DNA of 64,000 bases, from positions 1,543,985-1,607,984 of the forward strand of contig NZ_LT671675.1 of the NCBI RefSeq assembly GCF_900143685.1, given 5' to 3'. A program made the translations under genes and the position numbers. The notes beneath the pieces are model-generated. The model was not told where the DNA came from. It worked only from the letters and a program-made list of their open reading frames with translations, and made no database searches. Source of the DNA: Parolsenella massiliensis. Lineage in GTDB: Bacteria; Actinomycetota; Coriobacteriia; Coriobacteriales; Atopobiaceae. This document shows, piece after piece, positions 1 through 9,485 of the stretch (positions are counted from its first letter, which is position 1; the number at the start of each line of letters is the position of its first letter).

Positions 1-174
1 CATGGCGGCGTGCGCCTTGGAGCCGCGGATGTCCTGGCGCCACATGCGCTTGTCAAACGGAAGCGACGCGCCGAAGCGCTCGAGCTCGCCGGTGGGGGCT
101 GCGGAGAAGCGGCCTCCCCACAGGGGCTTGGGGGCGTCGGTGCCGGTCGTTGCGGTGGCGTTCGTATCGCTCAT
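1..174 (-). CDS. argH: Argininosuccinate lyase, N-terminal part (runs off the left edge)
   Basis: Only the first 58 codons are in the window, reading leftwards from an ATG at 174. After a short polar leader the protein reads [19 protein letters not shown], followed by SLPFDKRMW. This is the conserved N-terminal signature of argininosuccinate lyase (KLWGGRF, then a 'FNASL..D.R'-like stretch). The enzyme splits argininosuccinate into arginine and fumarate in the last step of arginine synthesis. The active-site regions lie outside the window, so activity cannot be judged. The 127-bp gap to the upstream gene holds a terminator and a palindrome, so argH probably has its own promoter. Confidence 0.85.
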   Translation of the reverse strand, partial: MSDTNATATTGTDAPKPLWGGRFSAAPTGELERFGASLPFDKRMWRQDIRGSKAHAAM

Positions 175-195
175 GTCTTCGTCCTTGCCTGTGAG

Positions 196-229
196 AAAAG
201 CCCGCCCGGCACGCTGGCACCGGACGGGC
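196..229 (-). terminator. Rho-independent terminator downstream of the acyl-CoA dehydratase/activase gene
   Basis: Read on the minus strand, GCCCGTCCGG pairs with CCGGGCGGGC across a 10-nt loop and is followed by TTTT. It lies between the stop of the giant activase gene (301) and argH (start 174), in the correct orientation to end the activase transcript. Confidence 0.6.
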
Positions 230-267
230 AGGTGTTCTTGCCCCCTATGGTAGCGGGCTCGCGGAAG

Positions 268-296
268 CGTGAACAGGGGTACGTCCCCCGTTCACG
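268..296. repeat. Short GGGGAC-core palindrome P1, 4 bp past a stop codon
   Basis: CGTGAACAGGGG-tacgt-CCCCCGTTCACG is a near-perfect palindrome centred on GTACGTCCCC. It sits 4 bp beyond the stop codon of the gene ending at 301. It shares its GGGGAC/GTCCCC core and its position at a gene 3' end with palindromes at 14971, 23439, 30404 and 55352. Confidence 0.6.
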
Positions 297-300
297 GGCG

Positions 301-3300
301 CTACTCCTCCGTCTCGGAGGCTGCGCGCTCGGCAGCGGCGGCCTTGGCGGCCTCGATGCGGTCAAGCTGTGCGCGCGAGAGCGGCAGCGCGGCTGCGGCC
401 GCGACGTCTACCCTCTCGGCCGCGGTGCCACGTGCCTCGCGGAAGTTCTCCTTGGCCACCGAGATCATGAGCTTGATGCGGTTGAGCTGGTTGACCTCGG
501 AGGCGCCCGGGTCATAGTCCACGGCCACGATGTTGCTCTCGGGGTGCATCTCGCGCAGGCGCTTGATGACCGACTTGCCCACGACGTGGTTGGGCAGGCA
601 CGCGAACGGCGAGCAGCACACGATGTTGGGCGTACCCGTCTCAATGAGGTCGCACATCTCGGCCGTGAGCAGCCAGCCCTCGCCCATCGTGTTGCACAGC
701 GACAGGATCTGCTTGGCCTTGGCGGCGAGCTCGTAGATGTCAGGGTAGGGCTCGAAGCGCGTGGACTTCTCGAGCATGCGGTTGATGGGCTCGCGCATGG
801 CCTCGATGACCTTGATGCCCGTCTGATGCGTGAGGCGCTTGCGGAACTTGGTGCCCAGCTCGCCGCGCATGTTCATGGGGCTCGTCATGCCAAACAGGAA
901 GAAGTCGACAAGACCGGGGACCACGGCCTCGCAGCCCTCCTGCTCGATGACGCGCACGACCTCGTTGTTGGCCGTGGGGTGGAACTTGACGAGGATCTCT
1001 CCCACCACGCCCACGCGCGGCTTGGAGCGGTCGTCCACCACCGGCAGCGTCTCGAAGGCGTCCACCGTGTCCTGGCACAGCTTCAGGAACCCGCGCTGGC
1101 CGCAGCTGACGAGCTCGACCTTGGCGCGCTCCATGAGCCTCTCGTACAGGGCGTTGGCAGAGCCGGCCTCGGCCTCGTAGGGACGCACGCGATAGAGCGT
1201 CTGCATGATGAGGTCGCCGTAGAGCAGCGCGTAGATCGCGTGGATGATGAGGTCGGGTTTGAAGACGTTGAAGCCGGGGTTGTCCTCGTCAAGGCCGCTC
1301 GCCGCGGTGAGCGACACCACGGGGACCTCGGGATGCCCGGAGTCCTTGAGAGCCTTGCGGATGAGGGCGATGTAGTTCGTGGCGCGGCAGCCGCCGCCGG
1401 TCTGCGAGATGATGACGGCCGTGCGCGACAGGTCGTACTTGCCGCTCTCGATGGCCTCCATGATCTGGCCCGTCACGAGGATGGACGGGTAGCAGATGTC
1501 GTTGTTGACGTACTTGAGGCCCGCCTCTACCGCGCCGTGGTCGACGGAGGGCAGAAGCACCGCGTTGAAGCCGGCGTTGATGAGCAGCTGCTCCACGAGC
1601 TCGAAGTGGATGGGCGACATCTGCGGGCACAGCAGCGTGTAGCCGGCCTCCTGCATCTCCTTGGTGTAGCGCACCTTCTTGAACGCGGCGCTCTTGGCCT
1701 CGCGCCACACGGGCAGCTTGCCAGCCTCCACGGGCTTGGTGCGCTCGAGCGAGCCGTCGGCGCGGTGGACGTCCACGGGGCCCACGGGCGAAAGCTCGCC
1801 GGCCTCGGCCTTGCGCGCGAGCTCTTCGCGCTGCTCGGAGAGCGCCGCCATGAGCGAGCGCACGCGGATGCGTACGGCGCCAAGGTTGGACACCTCGTCG
1901 ATCTTGAGCGTGGTGTAGACCTTGCCGGAGGCCTCGAGGATCTCCTGGACCTGGTCGGTCGTGAGGGCGTCCAGGCCGCAGCCAAAGCTGTTGAGCTGGA
2001 TGAGGTCCAGGTCGTTGCGGGAGGCCACGAAGCGTGCCGCGCGGTAGAGGCGCGAGTGGTACATCCACTGGTCAACGACGCGGATGGGGCGCTCGGGGCG
2101 CATCTTGTGGGCCACGGAGTCCTCGGTGAGCACGGCGAAGCCAAAGCTGTTCACGAGCTCGGGGATGGCGTGGTTGATCTCGGGGTCGTTGTGGTAGGGG
2201 CGGCCCGCGAGCACGATGCCGTGGGCGTCATGGGCCTCCATCCAGGCGAGGGTCTCGTCGCCCTTGCGCTGCATGGCCTGCTTGAACTCCAGGTCTGCCT
2301 CCCAGGCGGCGTTCACGGCGCGGTCAACCTCGGCGCGCGTGATGTGCTGCCCGCGGAAGCGACCGCGACCGGCCTTGGCGTCCTCCTCGCGCTTCACGGA
2401 GATGAGCTCGTACAGGCGGCGCTTGAGCTCGCGCTTGTCGTCATAGGGCACGAAGGCGTCGAGGAACTCGACCTTGGGCGAGGAGAGCTCGTCGACGTTG
2501 AGCCCCAGCGCCTGCGGGTAGCTCATGACGATCGGGCAGTTGTAGTGGTTGCCGGCCGTCTCGTCCTCCTGGCGCTCCCAGCGAATGCAGGGCATCCAGA
2601 TGAAGTCGGGGTCCTTCTCGAGCAGGTTCATGATGTGGCCGTGGGAAAGCTTGGCCGGGTAGCACACGGACTCGGAGGGCATGGACTCGATGCCCGCCTC
2701 GTAGGTCTTCTTGTTGGACTGGTCCGAGAGCACCACCGAGAAGCCAAGCTCAGTGAAGAACGCGTGCCAGAACGGGTAGTTCTCGTACATGTTGAGGGCG
2801 CGCGGGATGCCCACCGTGCCGTGCGGAGCCGTCTTGGGGTCGAGCACGGGGCGGTCGAACAGCAGCTTGTTCTTGAACGCGAACAGGTTGGGGGCCTCGA
2901 CCTTGTTGCGCTTGTGGCCGGCGCCCTTCTCGCAGCGGTTGCCCGTGATGAACTTGTGGCCGTTGCCAAAGTTGTTGATCGTGAGCAGGCAGTTGTTGGA
3001 GCAGCGGCCGCAGTGGGCCTTCGTCTGCTTCACCTGCAGGTTGTCGATCTGGTCGCGGGAGAGCAGCGTGGAGGTGCCGTCCTCGCCGGCGCGATCGCGG
3101 GCCAGAAGCGCGGCGCCGTAGCAGCCCATGCAGCCGGCGATGTCGGGGCGGATGGCCTCGCGGCCCGTGAGCTTCTCAAACGCGCGCAGCGTGGCGTCGC
3201 TCATGAATGTACCGCCCTGGACCACGACGTAGGTGCCGATCTCCTCGGGGTCACGCATCTTGATGACCTTGAACAGGGCGTTCTTGATGACCGAGTAGGA

Positions 3301-4935
3301 CAGGCCGGCGGCGATGTCGCCCACCGTGGCGCCCTCCTTCTGGGCCTGCTTCACGCGCGAGTTCATGAACACGGTGCAGCGGCTGCCCAGGTCGACGGGC
3401 TTCTCGGCGCCCATGGCGGCCTTCGCGAACTCCTGGACCGTGAGACCCATGGAGTCGGCGAAGCTCTCGATGAAGCTGCCGCAGCCAGAGGAGCAGGCCT
3501 CGTTCAGCATGATGTGCTCGATGACGCCGTTGCGCACGCGCAGGCACTTCATGTCCTGACCGCCGATGTCGAGGATGAACTCGACGTCGGGCACGAAGGC
3601 CTTGGCGCCGCGCAGGTGCGCGACCGTCTCGATCTCGCCGGAGTCGGCGCGCAGGGCCTCGATGAGCAGGGCCTCGCCGTAGCCCGTCGTGGTGACGTGG
3701 CCGATCGTGCAGCCCTCGGGCAGCTTGTCATAGATGTCGTCCATGATGGTGCGCGCCGTGCCCAGCACGTCACCGCGGTTGTTGCCGTACCAGGTGTAGA
3801 GCAGCTCGCCGTCCTCGCCCACCACGGCGGCCTTCATCGTGGTGGAGCCGGCATCGATGCCGATGAACACGCGACCGCGGTAGCTCGCCAGGTCTCCCTT
3901 GGGGACGACCTGTGCGTCGTGGCGCGCGCGGAACTCGGCGAGCTCGTCGGGCGTGGCGAACAGGGCGTCGAGGCGCTGGACCTCGCTGCCCTGCATGTCA
4001 CCGAGGTTCTCGAGTGCGTCGATGACGCCAGCGAACGTCACGCGCTTGTCGGTCTCGCCGGCAAGCGCGGCGCCGGTGGCCACGAACAGGTGCGCGTTCG
4101 TGGGGACGATGCGGTGCTCCTCGTCCAGGTCGAGCGTCTCGTAGAAGCGGTGGCGCAGCTCGGAGAGGTACTGCAGGGGGCCGCCGAGGAAGGCCACGTA
4201 GCCGCGGATGGGGTGGCCGCACGCCAGGCCCGAGACCGTCTGGTTGGCCACGGCCTGGAAGATCGAGGCGGCGACGTCTGCGGGCGCGGCGCCCTCGTTG
4301 AGCAGCGGCTGGACGTCGGTCTTGGCAAAGACACCGCAGCGGCTGGCGATGGGATAGATGTGCGTGGCGCTCTTGGCGAGCTCATTGAGGCCGCCGGCGT
4401 CCGTGTGCAGAAGGCTCGCCATCTGGTCGATGAACGCGCCCGTGCCGCCCGCGCACGTGCCGTTCATGCGCTGCTCGATGCCGTTGTCGAAGTAGATGAT
4501 CTTGGCGTCCTCGCCGCCGAGCTCGATGGCGACATCGGTCTGGGGGATGAGGGTCTCGACGGCGCGCTTGCTCGCGATGACCTCCTGGACGAACTCGAGG
4601 TCGAGCCACTTGGCAAGCAGAAGGCCGCCCGAGCCCGTGATGGACACGCGCATGGAAGCGTCGCCGAGCACGGCGCGGGCGCCCTCGAACAGCTCCTTGG
4701 CCGTGGCACGGATGTCGGTGTGGTGGCGCTGGTAGTTGGCGTAGACGATGCGGTCGCGCTCGTCGATGACGGCGAGCTTGACGGTGGTGGAGCCCACGTC
4801 GATGCCCAGGCGCAGCTGGGCGCGCGAGAAGTCGGTCGGGTGGGCTGGCCGCAGCTCGGCGCCGTTGGCGACGAGCTCGATGCCGCGGGCCGCCTGGGCC
4901 TGCGCGGCGTTGGAGGCTGCCGGGTTGTTAGTCAT
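301..4935 (-). CDS. Giant 2-hydroxyacyl-CoA dehydratase activase/dehydratase-like fusion protein (COG1924-COG3580-COG3581 type)
   Basis: 1544 aa. Two ASKHA-type ATPase domains come first: GIDVGSTTVKLAV near residue 44 with TCAGGTGAF near 160, then GIDAGSTTMKAAVVG near 360 with ACSSGCGSF near 510. Each has the single Cys-containing loop that, in HgdC-type activators, helps bind a [4Fe-4S] cluster across a dimer. A Cys motif CGRCSNNC (near 640) and DUF2229/HgdB-like Fe-S domains follow (FGCGLDALT, NNDICYPS, CCSPFACLPNH). Members of this family couple ATP hydrolysis to low-potential electron transfer, but the substrate of the full-length fusions is not established. The start ATG at 4935 overlaps the stop of the upstream tetR-like gene by 8 nt, so translation is probably coupled. 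The length is normal for this fusion family. The protein is presumably cytoplasmic and oxygen-sensitive. Confidence 0.85.
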   Translation of the reverse strand: MTNNPAASNAAQAQAARGIELVANGAELRPAHPTDFSRAQLRLGIDVGSTTVKLAVIDERDRIVYANYQRHHTDIRATAKELFEGARAVLGDASMRVSITGSGGLLLAKWLDLEFVQEVIASKRAVETLIPQTDVAIELGGEDAKIIYFDNGIEQRMNGTCAGGTGAFIDQMASLLHTDAGGLNELAKSATHIYPIASRCGVFAKTDVQPLLNEGAAPADVAASIFQAVANQTVSGLACGHPIRGYVAFLGGPLQYLSELRHRFYETLDLDEEHRIVPTNAHLFVATGAALAGETDKRVTFAGVIDALENLGDMQGSEVQRLDALFATPDELAEFRARHDAQVVPKGDLASYRGRVFIGIDAGSTTMKAAVVGEDGELLYTWYGNNRGDVLGTARTIMDDIYDKLPEGCTIGHVTTTGYGEALLIEALRADSGEIETVAHLRGAKAFVPDVEFILDIGGQDMKCLRVRNGVIEHIMLNEACSSGCGSFIESFADSMGLTVQEFAKAAMGAEKPVDLGSRCTVFMNSRVKQAQKEGATVGDIAAGLSYSVIKNALFKVIKMRDPEEIGTYVVVQGGTFMSDATLRAFEKLTGREAIRPDIAGCMGCYGAALLARDRAGEDGTSTLLSRDQIDNLQVKQTKAHCGRCSNNCLLTINNFGNGHKFITGNRCEKGAGHKRNKVEAPNLFAFKNKLLFDRPVLDPKTAPHGTVGIPRALNMYENYPFWHAFFTELGFSVVLSDQSNKKTYEAGIESMPSESVCYPAKLSHGHIMNLLEKDPDFIWMPCIRWERQEDETAGNHYNCPIVMSYPQALGLNVDELSSPKVEFLDAFVPYDDKRELKRRLYELISVKREEDAKAGRGRFRGQHITRAEVDRAVNAAWEADLEFKQAMQRKGDETLAWMEAHDAHGIVLAGRPYHNDPEINHAIPELVNSFGFAVLTEDSVAHKMRPERPIRVVDQWMYHSRLYRAARFVASRNDLDLIQLNSFGCGLDALTTDQVQEILEASGKVYTTLKIDEVSNLGAVRIRVRSLMAALSEQREELARKAEAGELSPVGPVDVHRADGSLERTKPVEAGKLPVWREAKSAAFKKVRYTKEMQEAGYTLLCPQMSPIHFELVEQLLINAGFNAVLLPSVDHGAVEAGLKYVNNDICYPSILVTGQIMEAIESGKYDLSRTAVIISQTGGGCRATNYIALIRKALKDSGHPEVPVVSLTAASGLDEDNPGFNVFKPDLIIHAIYALLYGDLIMQTLYRVRPYEAEAGSANALYERLMERAKVELVSCGQRGFLKLCQDTVDAFETLPVVDDRSKPRVGVVGEILVKFHPTANNEVVRVIEQEGCEAVVPGLVDFFLFGMTSPMNMRGELGTKFRKRLTHQTGIKVIEAMREPINRMLEKSTRFEPYPDIYELAAKAKQILSLCNTMGEGWLLTAEMCDLIETGTPNIVCCSPFACLPNHVVGKSVIKRLREMHPESNIVAVDYDPGASEVNQLNRIKLMISVAKENFREARGTAAERVDVAAAAALPLSRAQLDRIEAAKAAAAERAASETEE

Positions 4936-5710
4936 GGTTGGGCTCCTTGGTCTGGGCGACGCCGGCGGACGTGGCCTTGCTTCTGTGAGACGGGGCGACC
5001 GGGGTGGCGGCACATGCCGCGCCCGAGCGCATGAGCTCCAGCGCGTAGGCTGGGACGTTGAGGTCGATCGTCTTGCCGTACAGGTCTCCGGGACGCACGA
5101 ACGTGAGCGCCGTCATCATGAGCGCCATGGTGCGCACGTCCTCGCGCATGCCGCCCGTGAGCCAGCGCGTGAGCACGCCCGCCTCGGCAGACACCGCGAA
5201 CGCCAGGTAGTAGTCGAGAAACGGCCCCATGGCGCGCGCGTCGATGCCATCGAGGGCGCGGGCGCGCACGGCGTCGCAGCACACGGCCTTGATCTTCTCG
5301 ACGAAGGCCGGGTCGCCGCCCTCACCCAGAAGCGCCGTGAGGCAGGCCGCGTTGTCGCGGAAGTAGCACAGCAGCTCGACGGCGCCGGGGGCCGGCTCCA
5401 GGCGGTGGAGCGCGGCGGTGAGGTCGTCGAGGCTGGAGGCGGCGATGCGGCCCACGAGACCGCGGACGTCGGCGAGGGCGTCTGCCTCCACGGCAGCGAC
5501 GAGGTCGGGGATGTCATGGAAGTGCGAGTAGAACGTTCGCCTCGTGAGGCCGGCGCGCTCGGTGACGGCCGTGACCGTGACGCGGGACAGGTCGCCGCAG
5601 GCAAGGATCTCCTCGGCGAGAGCGTCACGCAGCTGGGCGCGGCTCCTCTGGCTTCTCCGGTCGAGGCGGGGACGCTGCGTGGCGGGTGCGCTGGCGAGCA
5701 CGTCTGGCAC
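4928..5710 (-). CDS. TetR/AcrR family transcriptional regulator
   Basis: 260 aa from a GTG at 5710 preceded by GGAGG with 5-nt spacing; no upstream in-frame ATG has a ribosome site. An N-terminal HTH (about residues 30-60) contains VTAVTERAGLTRRTFYSHF, the canonical TetR recognition-helix pattern. The C-terminal half is helical and has no recognised ligand signature. The last codons overlap the start of the giant activase gene, so the two form one operon and the regulator probably controls it and itself. Palindromic candidate operators lie directly upstream (5765-5802). The inducer is unknown; an acyl-CoA or redox signal would fit the partner gene, but this is inference. Confidence 0.85.
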   Translation of the reverse strand: MPDVLASAPATQRPRLDRRSQRSRAQLRDALAEEILACGDLSRVTVTAVTERAGLTRRTFYSHFHDIPDLVAAVEADALADVRGLVGRIAASSLDDLTAALHRLEPAPGAVELLCYFRDNAACLTALLGEGGDPAFVEKIKAVCCDAVRARALDGIDARAMGPFLDYYLAFAVSAEAGVLTRWLTGGMREDVRTMALMMTALTFVRPGDLYGKTIDLNVPAYALELMRSGAACAATPVAPSHRSKATSAGVAQTKEPNHD

Positions 5711-5764
5711 GTGGTCCTCCCTGGTGTGACGGGTCGCGCCCGGTGGGGCGCGGCGGCTTTTATG

Positions 5765-5802
5765 TTGCACAGCCTGTGCAGTATTGCACAACGTGGGCAA
5801 TA
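5765..5802 (-). promoter_or_regulatory. Tandem palindromic operators upstream of the TetR gene
   Basis: Two adjacent palindromes read TTGCACA-gcc-TGTGCAg (5765-5781) and TATTGCACAacgTGGGCAATA (5782-5802, one mismatch per arm). Both carry the half-site TTGCACA/TGTGCAA. Tandem sites of this size immediately upstream of a tetR-type gene are typical of autoregulatory operators. Confidence 0.6.
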
Positions 5803-5966
5803 AGTGGGACACGCGCGGGCAAGCTCGCAGGGTGTACATATTGGTGGGGCACGTCTCCGGGCCGGCGCGGGGCGTGGGCGGGTGTGCCCCCCGTGCGACG
5901 ATTTCGTCGGGGTTGCCCGAGCGCGGCGGCGAGCCGCTAGGATGTAGGCCCGACGAGGGGAGGCTC

Positions 5967-7229
5967 ATGCCGCAGACGCCATACGACAACGACGGGTGGG
6001 ATGCCACGCAGCCCGCGGGGCGTCGCGAGCCCGTGCCCTCCCCGCCGCAGCAGAACCCCTACATACCGCGAGGTACCGCCCCTGCGCCGCTGCGCAGAAG
6101 GCCGCGACCCCAGGCCGCGGGCCGCACCCGCGCGCAGGGCGGCCGGGATGGACGCTATGTCGCCACCCCCGTCCAGGCACCTGCCGCCCCGCCGCAGGTG
6201 CCCGCCCCGCGCAGGCGTGGAAGGGCGCGTCACGGCTGCCTCTCCACGCTCCTGTGGCTCGTGATGGCCGGCGTCATGGCACTTCTCGCGATACGAATGC
6301 TCCCGAGCTCGCTCGCGAACGGCCCCGCGGTGCCCGAGCTCGTGTCGTTCGTCCCGCTTGCCCTCGTACCCAGTGCCACCTGCCTCGCACTCGCCGTGCT
6401 ATGGCGCAGACGCGTGCTTGCGCTCGCCTGCGTGCTCGCCCTTGCCCTGAACGGGTACTGGCACGCCGGCTACCTCGTTGGCAGGCAGCGCGTCTCCGCC
6501 GAGGCCCAGGTGGCCACGGCCGCGAGCGCCACCACAGCCGACTCCTACGCGCGCGTCATGACGCTCAACACCTACAACGGCCAGGCAAGCGCCGCGCAGA
6601 TCGTGTCGATCGTGCGCGAGAAGCACGTCGAGGTCCTGTGCCTTCAGGAGCTCACGGACGGAATGGTCAAGGACCTCGAGCGCGCCGGCATCGACGAGCT
6701 GCTCCCCTACCATGTTGTCTCCGAGGGCGCCTCCGCCATCAGCAATGGCGGGCGAAACGGCATCTGGACGGCGGCCGCGCAGGACAACGTCTCCAGGAAC
6801 CTGCTGCCCATCGATACGAGCGCCATGCCCGCCGCGAACATCCAGGTGGGAGGCACCACGGTGCGAATCGTGAGCGTGCACCCCAACTCCCCTGTGCGCG
6901 GTGCGCAGGACCTGTGGGACGAGGGGCTCTCTGTCATCGGGTCGCTCTCGGACTATGGGCACGCCTACCTCATCATGGGCGACTTCAACTCGACGTGGGA
7001 CCATGCGCGCTTCCGCGAGCTCCTTGGCAAGACGTTCTGCGACGCCGGCGAGTCGTCGGGCGAGGGGCTCCACATGACCTACCCGGCAAACGGTGCCATT
7101 CCGCCGCTCGTGGAGATCGACCACATCGTGTACTCGAGCGGCTCGGGCATCGTCGTGAGCTCGCTGGAGTGCGCCCAGGTGTCGGGCACGGACCACCTTG
7201 CGCTCATCGGGACGCTCGAGGCGAGGTAG
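5967..7229 (+). CDS. Membrane-anchored endonuclease/exonuclease/phosphatase (EEP) family protein
   Basis: 420 aa. The ATG at 5967 follows a GAGGGGAGG ribosome site. Residues 1-85 are Pro/Arg-rich and probably cytoplasmic. Three hydrophobic segments follow (about 93-110, 120-140, 145-165), then an extracytoplasmic EEP domain from about 190 to the end. EEP metal and catalytic motifs are visible: MTLNTYNG, LCLQEL (metal-binding Glu), VSVHPNSP, MGDFNST, and the terminal SGTDHLALIGTL (catalytic SDH-like His). This domain order matches actinobacterial membrane-linked EEP proteins that cleave phosphodiesters, but the substrate is unknown. The gene is flanked by the divergent tetR gene and is monocistronic. 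Confidence 0.8.
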   Translation: MPQTPYDNDGWDATQPAGRREPVPSPPQQNPYIPRGTAPAPLRRRPRPQAAGRTRAQGGRDGRYVATPVQAPAAPPQVPAPRRRGRARHGCLSTLLWLVMAGVMALLAIRMLPSSLANGPAVPELVSFVPLALVPSATCLALAVLWRRRVLALACVLALALNGYWHAGYLVGRQRVSAEAQVATAASATTADSYARVMTLNTYNGQASAAQIVSIVREKHVEVLCLQELTDGMVKDLERAGIDELLPYHVVSEGASAISNGGRNGIWTAAAQDNVSRNLLPIDTSAMPAANIQVGGTTVRIVSVHPNSPVRGAQDLWDEGLSVIGSLSDYGHAYLIMGDFNSTWDHARFRELLGKTFCDAGESSGEGLHMTYPANGAIPPLVEIDHIVYSSGSGIVVSSLECAQVSGTDHLALIGTLEAR

Positions 7230-7232
7230 GGA

Positions 7233-7484
7233 CTAGTACTCCTCGAGAATCAGCGAGGCGCCACCGCCGTGGGCGATGATGCCCCTGAGCAGGTCGTTCT
7301 CGAACTGCAGATCGGAGATGAGCAGCTTGAGCCTAAACGGGTCGTCCGGCATGAGCGCGACGTCGGCATCGAGCGCGAGACGCTTGGGCGCAGGTGCCGG
7401 GCTCGACTCCATGAAGTCGTTCGCGAGCTGCCTTGCCAGGCTCACGGGACGCCCCCGTCGATTTCCTCCACGCTGTGCCGCCAT
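7233..7484 (-). CDS. Small protein resembling an IS3-type transposase OrfA remnant
   Basis: 83 aa, convergent with the EEP gene (3-bp gap). The N-terminus is basic. The second half, MPDDPFRLKLLISDLQFEND followed by LLRGII, resembles the 'DDPEELK...FENDLLREVI' leucine-zipper tail of IS3-family OrfA proteins. The reading frame ends there with no downstream OrfB, so this is probably a decayed IS remnant, possibly co-opted as a small protein. A short palindrome (GCAAC-atataa-GTTGC, 7584-7599) lies in its putative promoter. It could equally be an unrelated small protein; confidence in the assignment is low. Confidence 0.35.
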   Translation of the reverse strand: MAAQRGGNRRGRPVSLARQLANDFMESSPAPAPKRLALDADVALMPDDPFRLKLLISDLQFENDLLRGIIAHGGGASLILEEY

Positions 7485-7634
7485 CGCTGCCCCATTTCTC
7501 CCTTAAAAGAGACTTAAAGGTAGGGCCCGGACGCAAGAAAATTGAGGGAGACTCCCCTTATTGCAACAGTCATGTCACAGTACGCAACATATAAGTTGCA
7601 TTCGAGCCGCCCGGGAGACTTCAGGCGGCATGAA

Positions 7635-7830
7635 TTGGCAGAAATACCCTTCGAGAGTGCGGTGGACGCCCGCCAGATGACCCACCGGAATCGGGCCCGC
7701 CGCTCAAAGCGCACATGCATGGCAGTGTTTCCGAACGAATTCATAAATTCGTTCGGAAACACGAAACGGCCAACCGGAATCGAAGGCGCTGATCGTCACC
7801 TCATCGCACACTCGAAGGGTATTTCTGCCA
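7635..7830. repeat. Nested inverted-repeat element E1
   Basis: Outer arms: GGCAGAAATACCCTTCGAGA-GTGCG (arm 7635-7661) and its near-perfect reverse complement (7805-7830). A perfect central palindrome of two 17-nt arms with a 4-nt loop (7725-7741 / 7746-7762, GTTTCCGAACGAATT core) lies near the middle. No protein-coding potential is apparent. It is followed 43 bp later by a second element of the same architecture (E2). Confidence 0.75.
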
Positions 7831-7872
7831 TCTTTCGCGTCCGATTCCCAGAGACCGGACATCTGAGGCGCG

Positions 7873-8077
7873 AATCTTGCAAAAACCACCAGAGGTTTGT
7901 GCGCTCAAGACACCGAGCGAGGCCGTACGAGACTCATCGATCTCCCCCGTCGCTGCGAGCAGAGACTCGTTTCCGAACGATTCAGAAGAATCGTTCGGAA
8001 ACGCACGCGAAAGCCCACTCGTGCTCGAGCCACGGTCGTTCGCCATCGCACAAACCTCTGGCCATTTTTGCAAGATT
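7873..8077. repeat. Nested inverted-repeat element E2
   Basis: Outer arms of about 31 nt start with AATCTTGCAAAAA and end with AGAGGTTTGTGCG (7873-7903), with their complement at 8047-8077. The central palindrome CGTTTCCGAACGATTC-agaa-GAATCGTTCGGAAACG (7968-7983 / 7988-8003) shares the TTTCCGAACGA core with E1. Together E1 and E2 fill most of the roughly 830-bp gap between the small protein gene and cysK. The remainder (8078-8317) holds only the cysK promoter region and a weak inverted repeat (CAACTAA...TTTAGTTG). Confidence 0.75.
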
Positions 8078-8317
8078 CCCCAGCGATACCGTCCGGCCGA
8101 CCCTCACGGGCCCTTCCGGCCCGCCAAAACAGCCGAAACAACTAATTCATAAATTCCTACTGGTTTAGTTGGTTTACAAGTGGCATACTATCGCCAACGA
8201 GCCGGGAGGCGGCCAGCCGCCACCACGGCACGCACCATGGACGGCATGCGCAAAGGCGCAACGAACCCGTCCGCCAGCCAGGGGCGTCCGCGCCCCGCCA
8301 CAACAAGGAGGCATCCC

Positions 8318-9244
<927 letters not shown>

Positions 9245-9306
9245 GTCACCCGCGGCGTCCCCGCGCCAATGCCAGCCCCGCCCTCCTCTCCTTCATCTGG
9301 GGCCCA

Positions 9307-9340
9307 CGCGCCATGCCACTGTCGGCATGGCGCGTTTTTT
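9307..9340 (+). terminator. Rho-independent terminator of cysK
   Basis: CGCGCCATGCC pairs with GGCATGGCGCG across a 6-nt loop and is followed by six Ts. Confidence 0.9.
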
Positions 9341-9485
9341 ATGCGAACGCATCAGGGGCAACGCGGCCAAACGAGCAGCTACGCTAGGCTGGAACGCAGC
9401 ATATTCATAGGCGCGGGAATACGACGGGGCCCGGCCCCGGAGCCGCGCCACGCACGGGCAAATGGTGACCCGAGAGGTGATTGAC

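Noticed and set aside
301-4935. Canonical hgdAB/hadBC 2-hydroxyglutarate fermentation operon
   Set aside because: No CoA-transferase, reductase or separate A/B subunits nearby; the protein is a giant fusion of a different subfamily.
10-5034. Long open frames antisense to real genes (for example the plus-strand frame across 10-5034)
   Set aside because: They are by-products of high GC with third-position bias; translations are low-complexity Leu/Ala/His/Arg and match no family.
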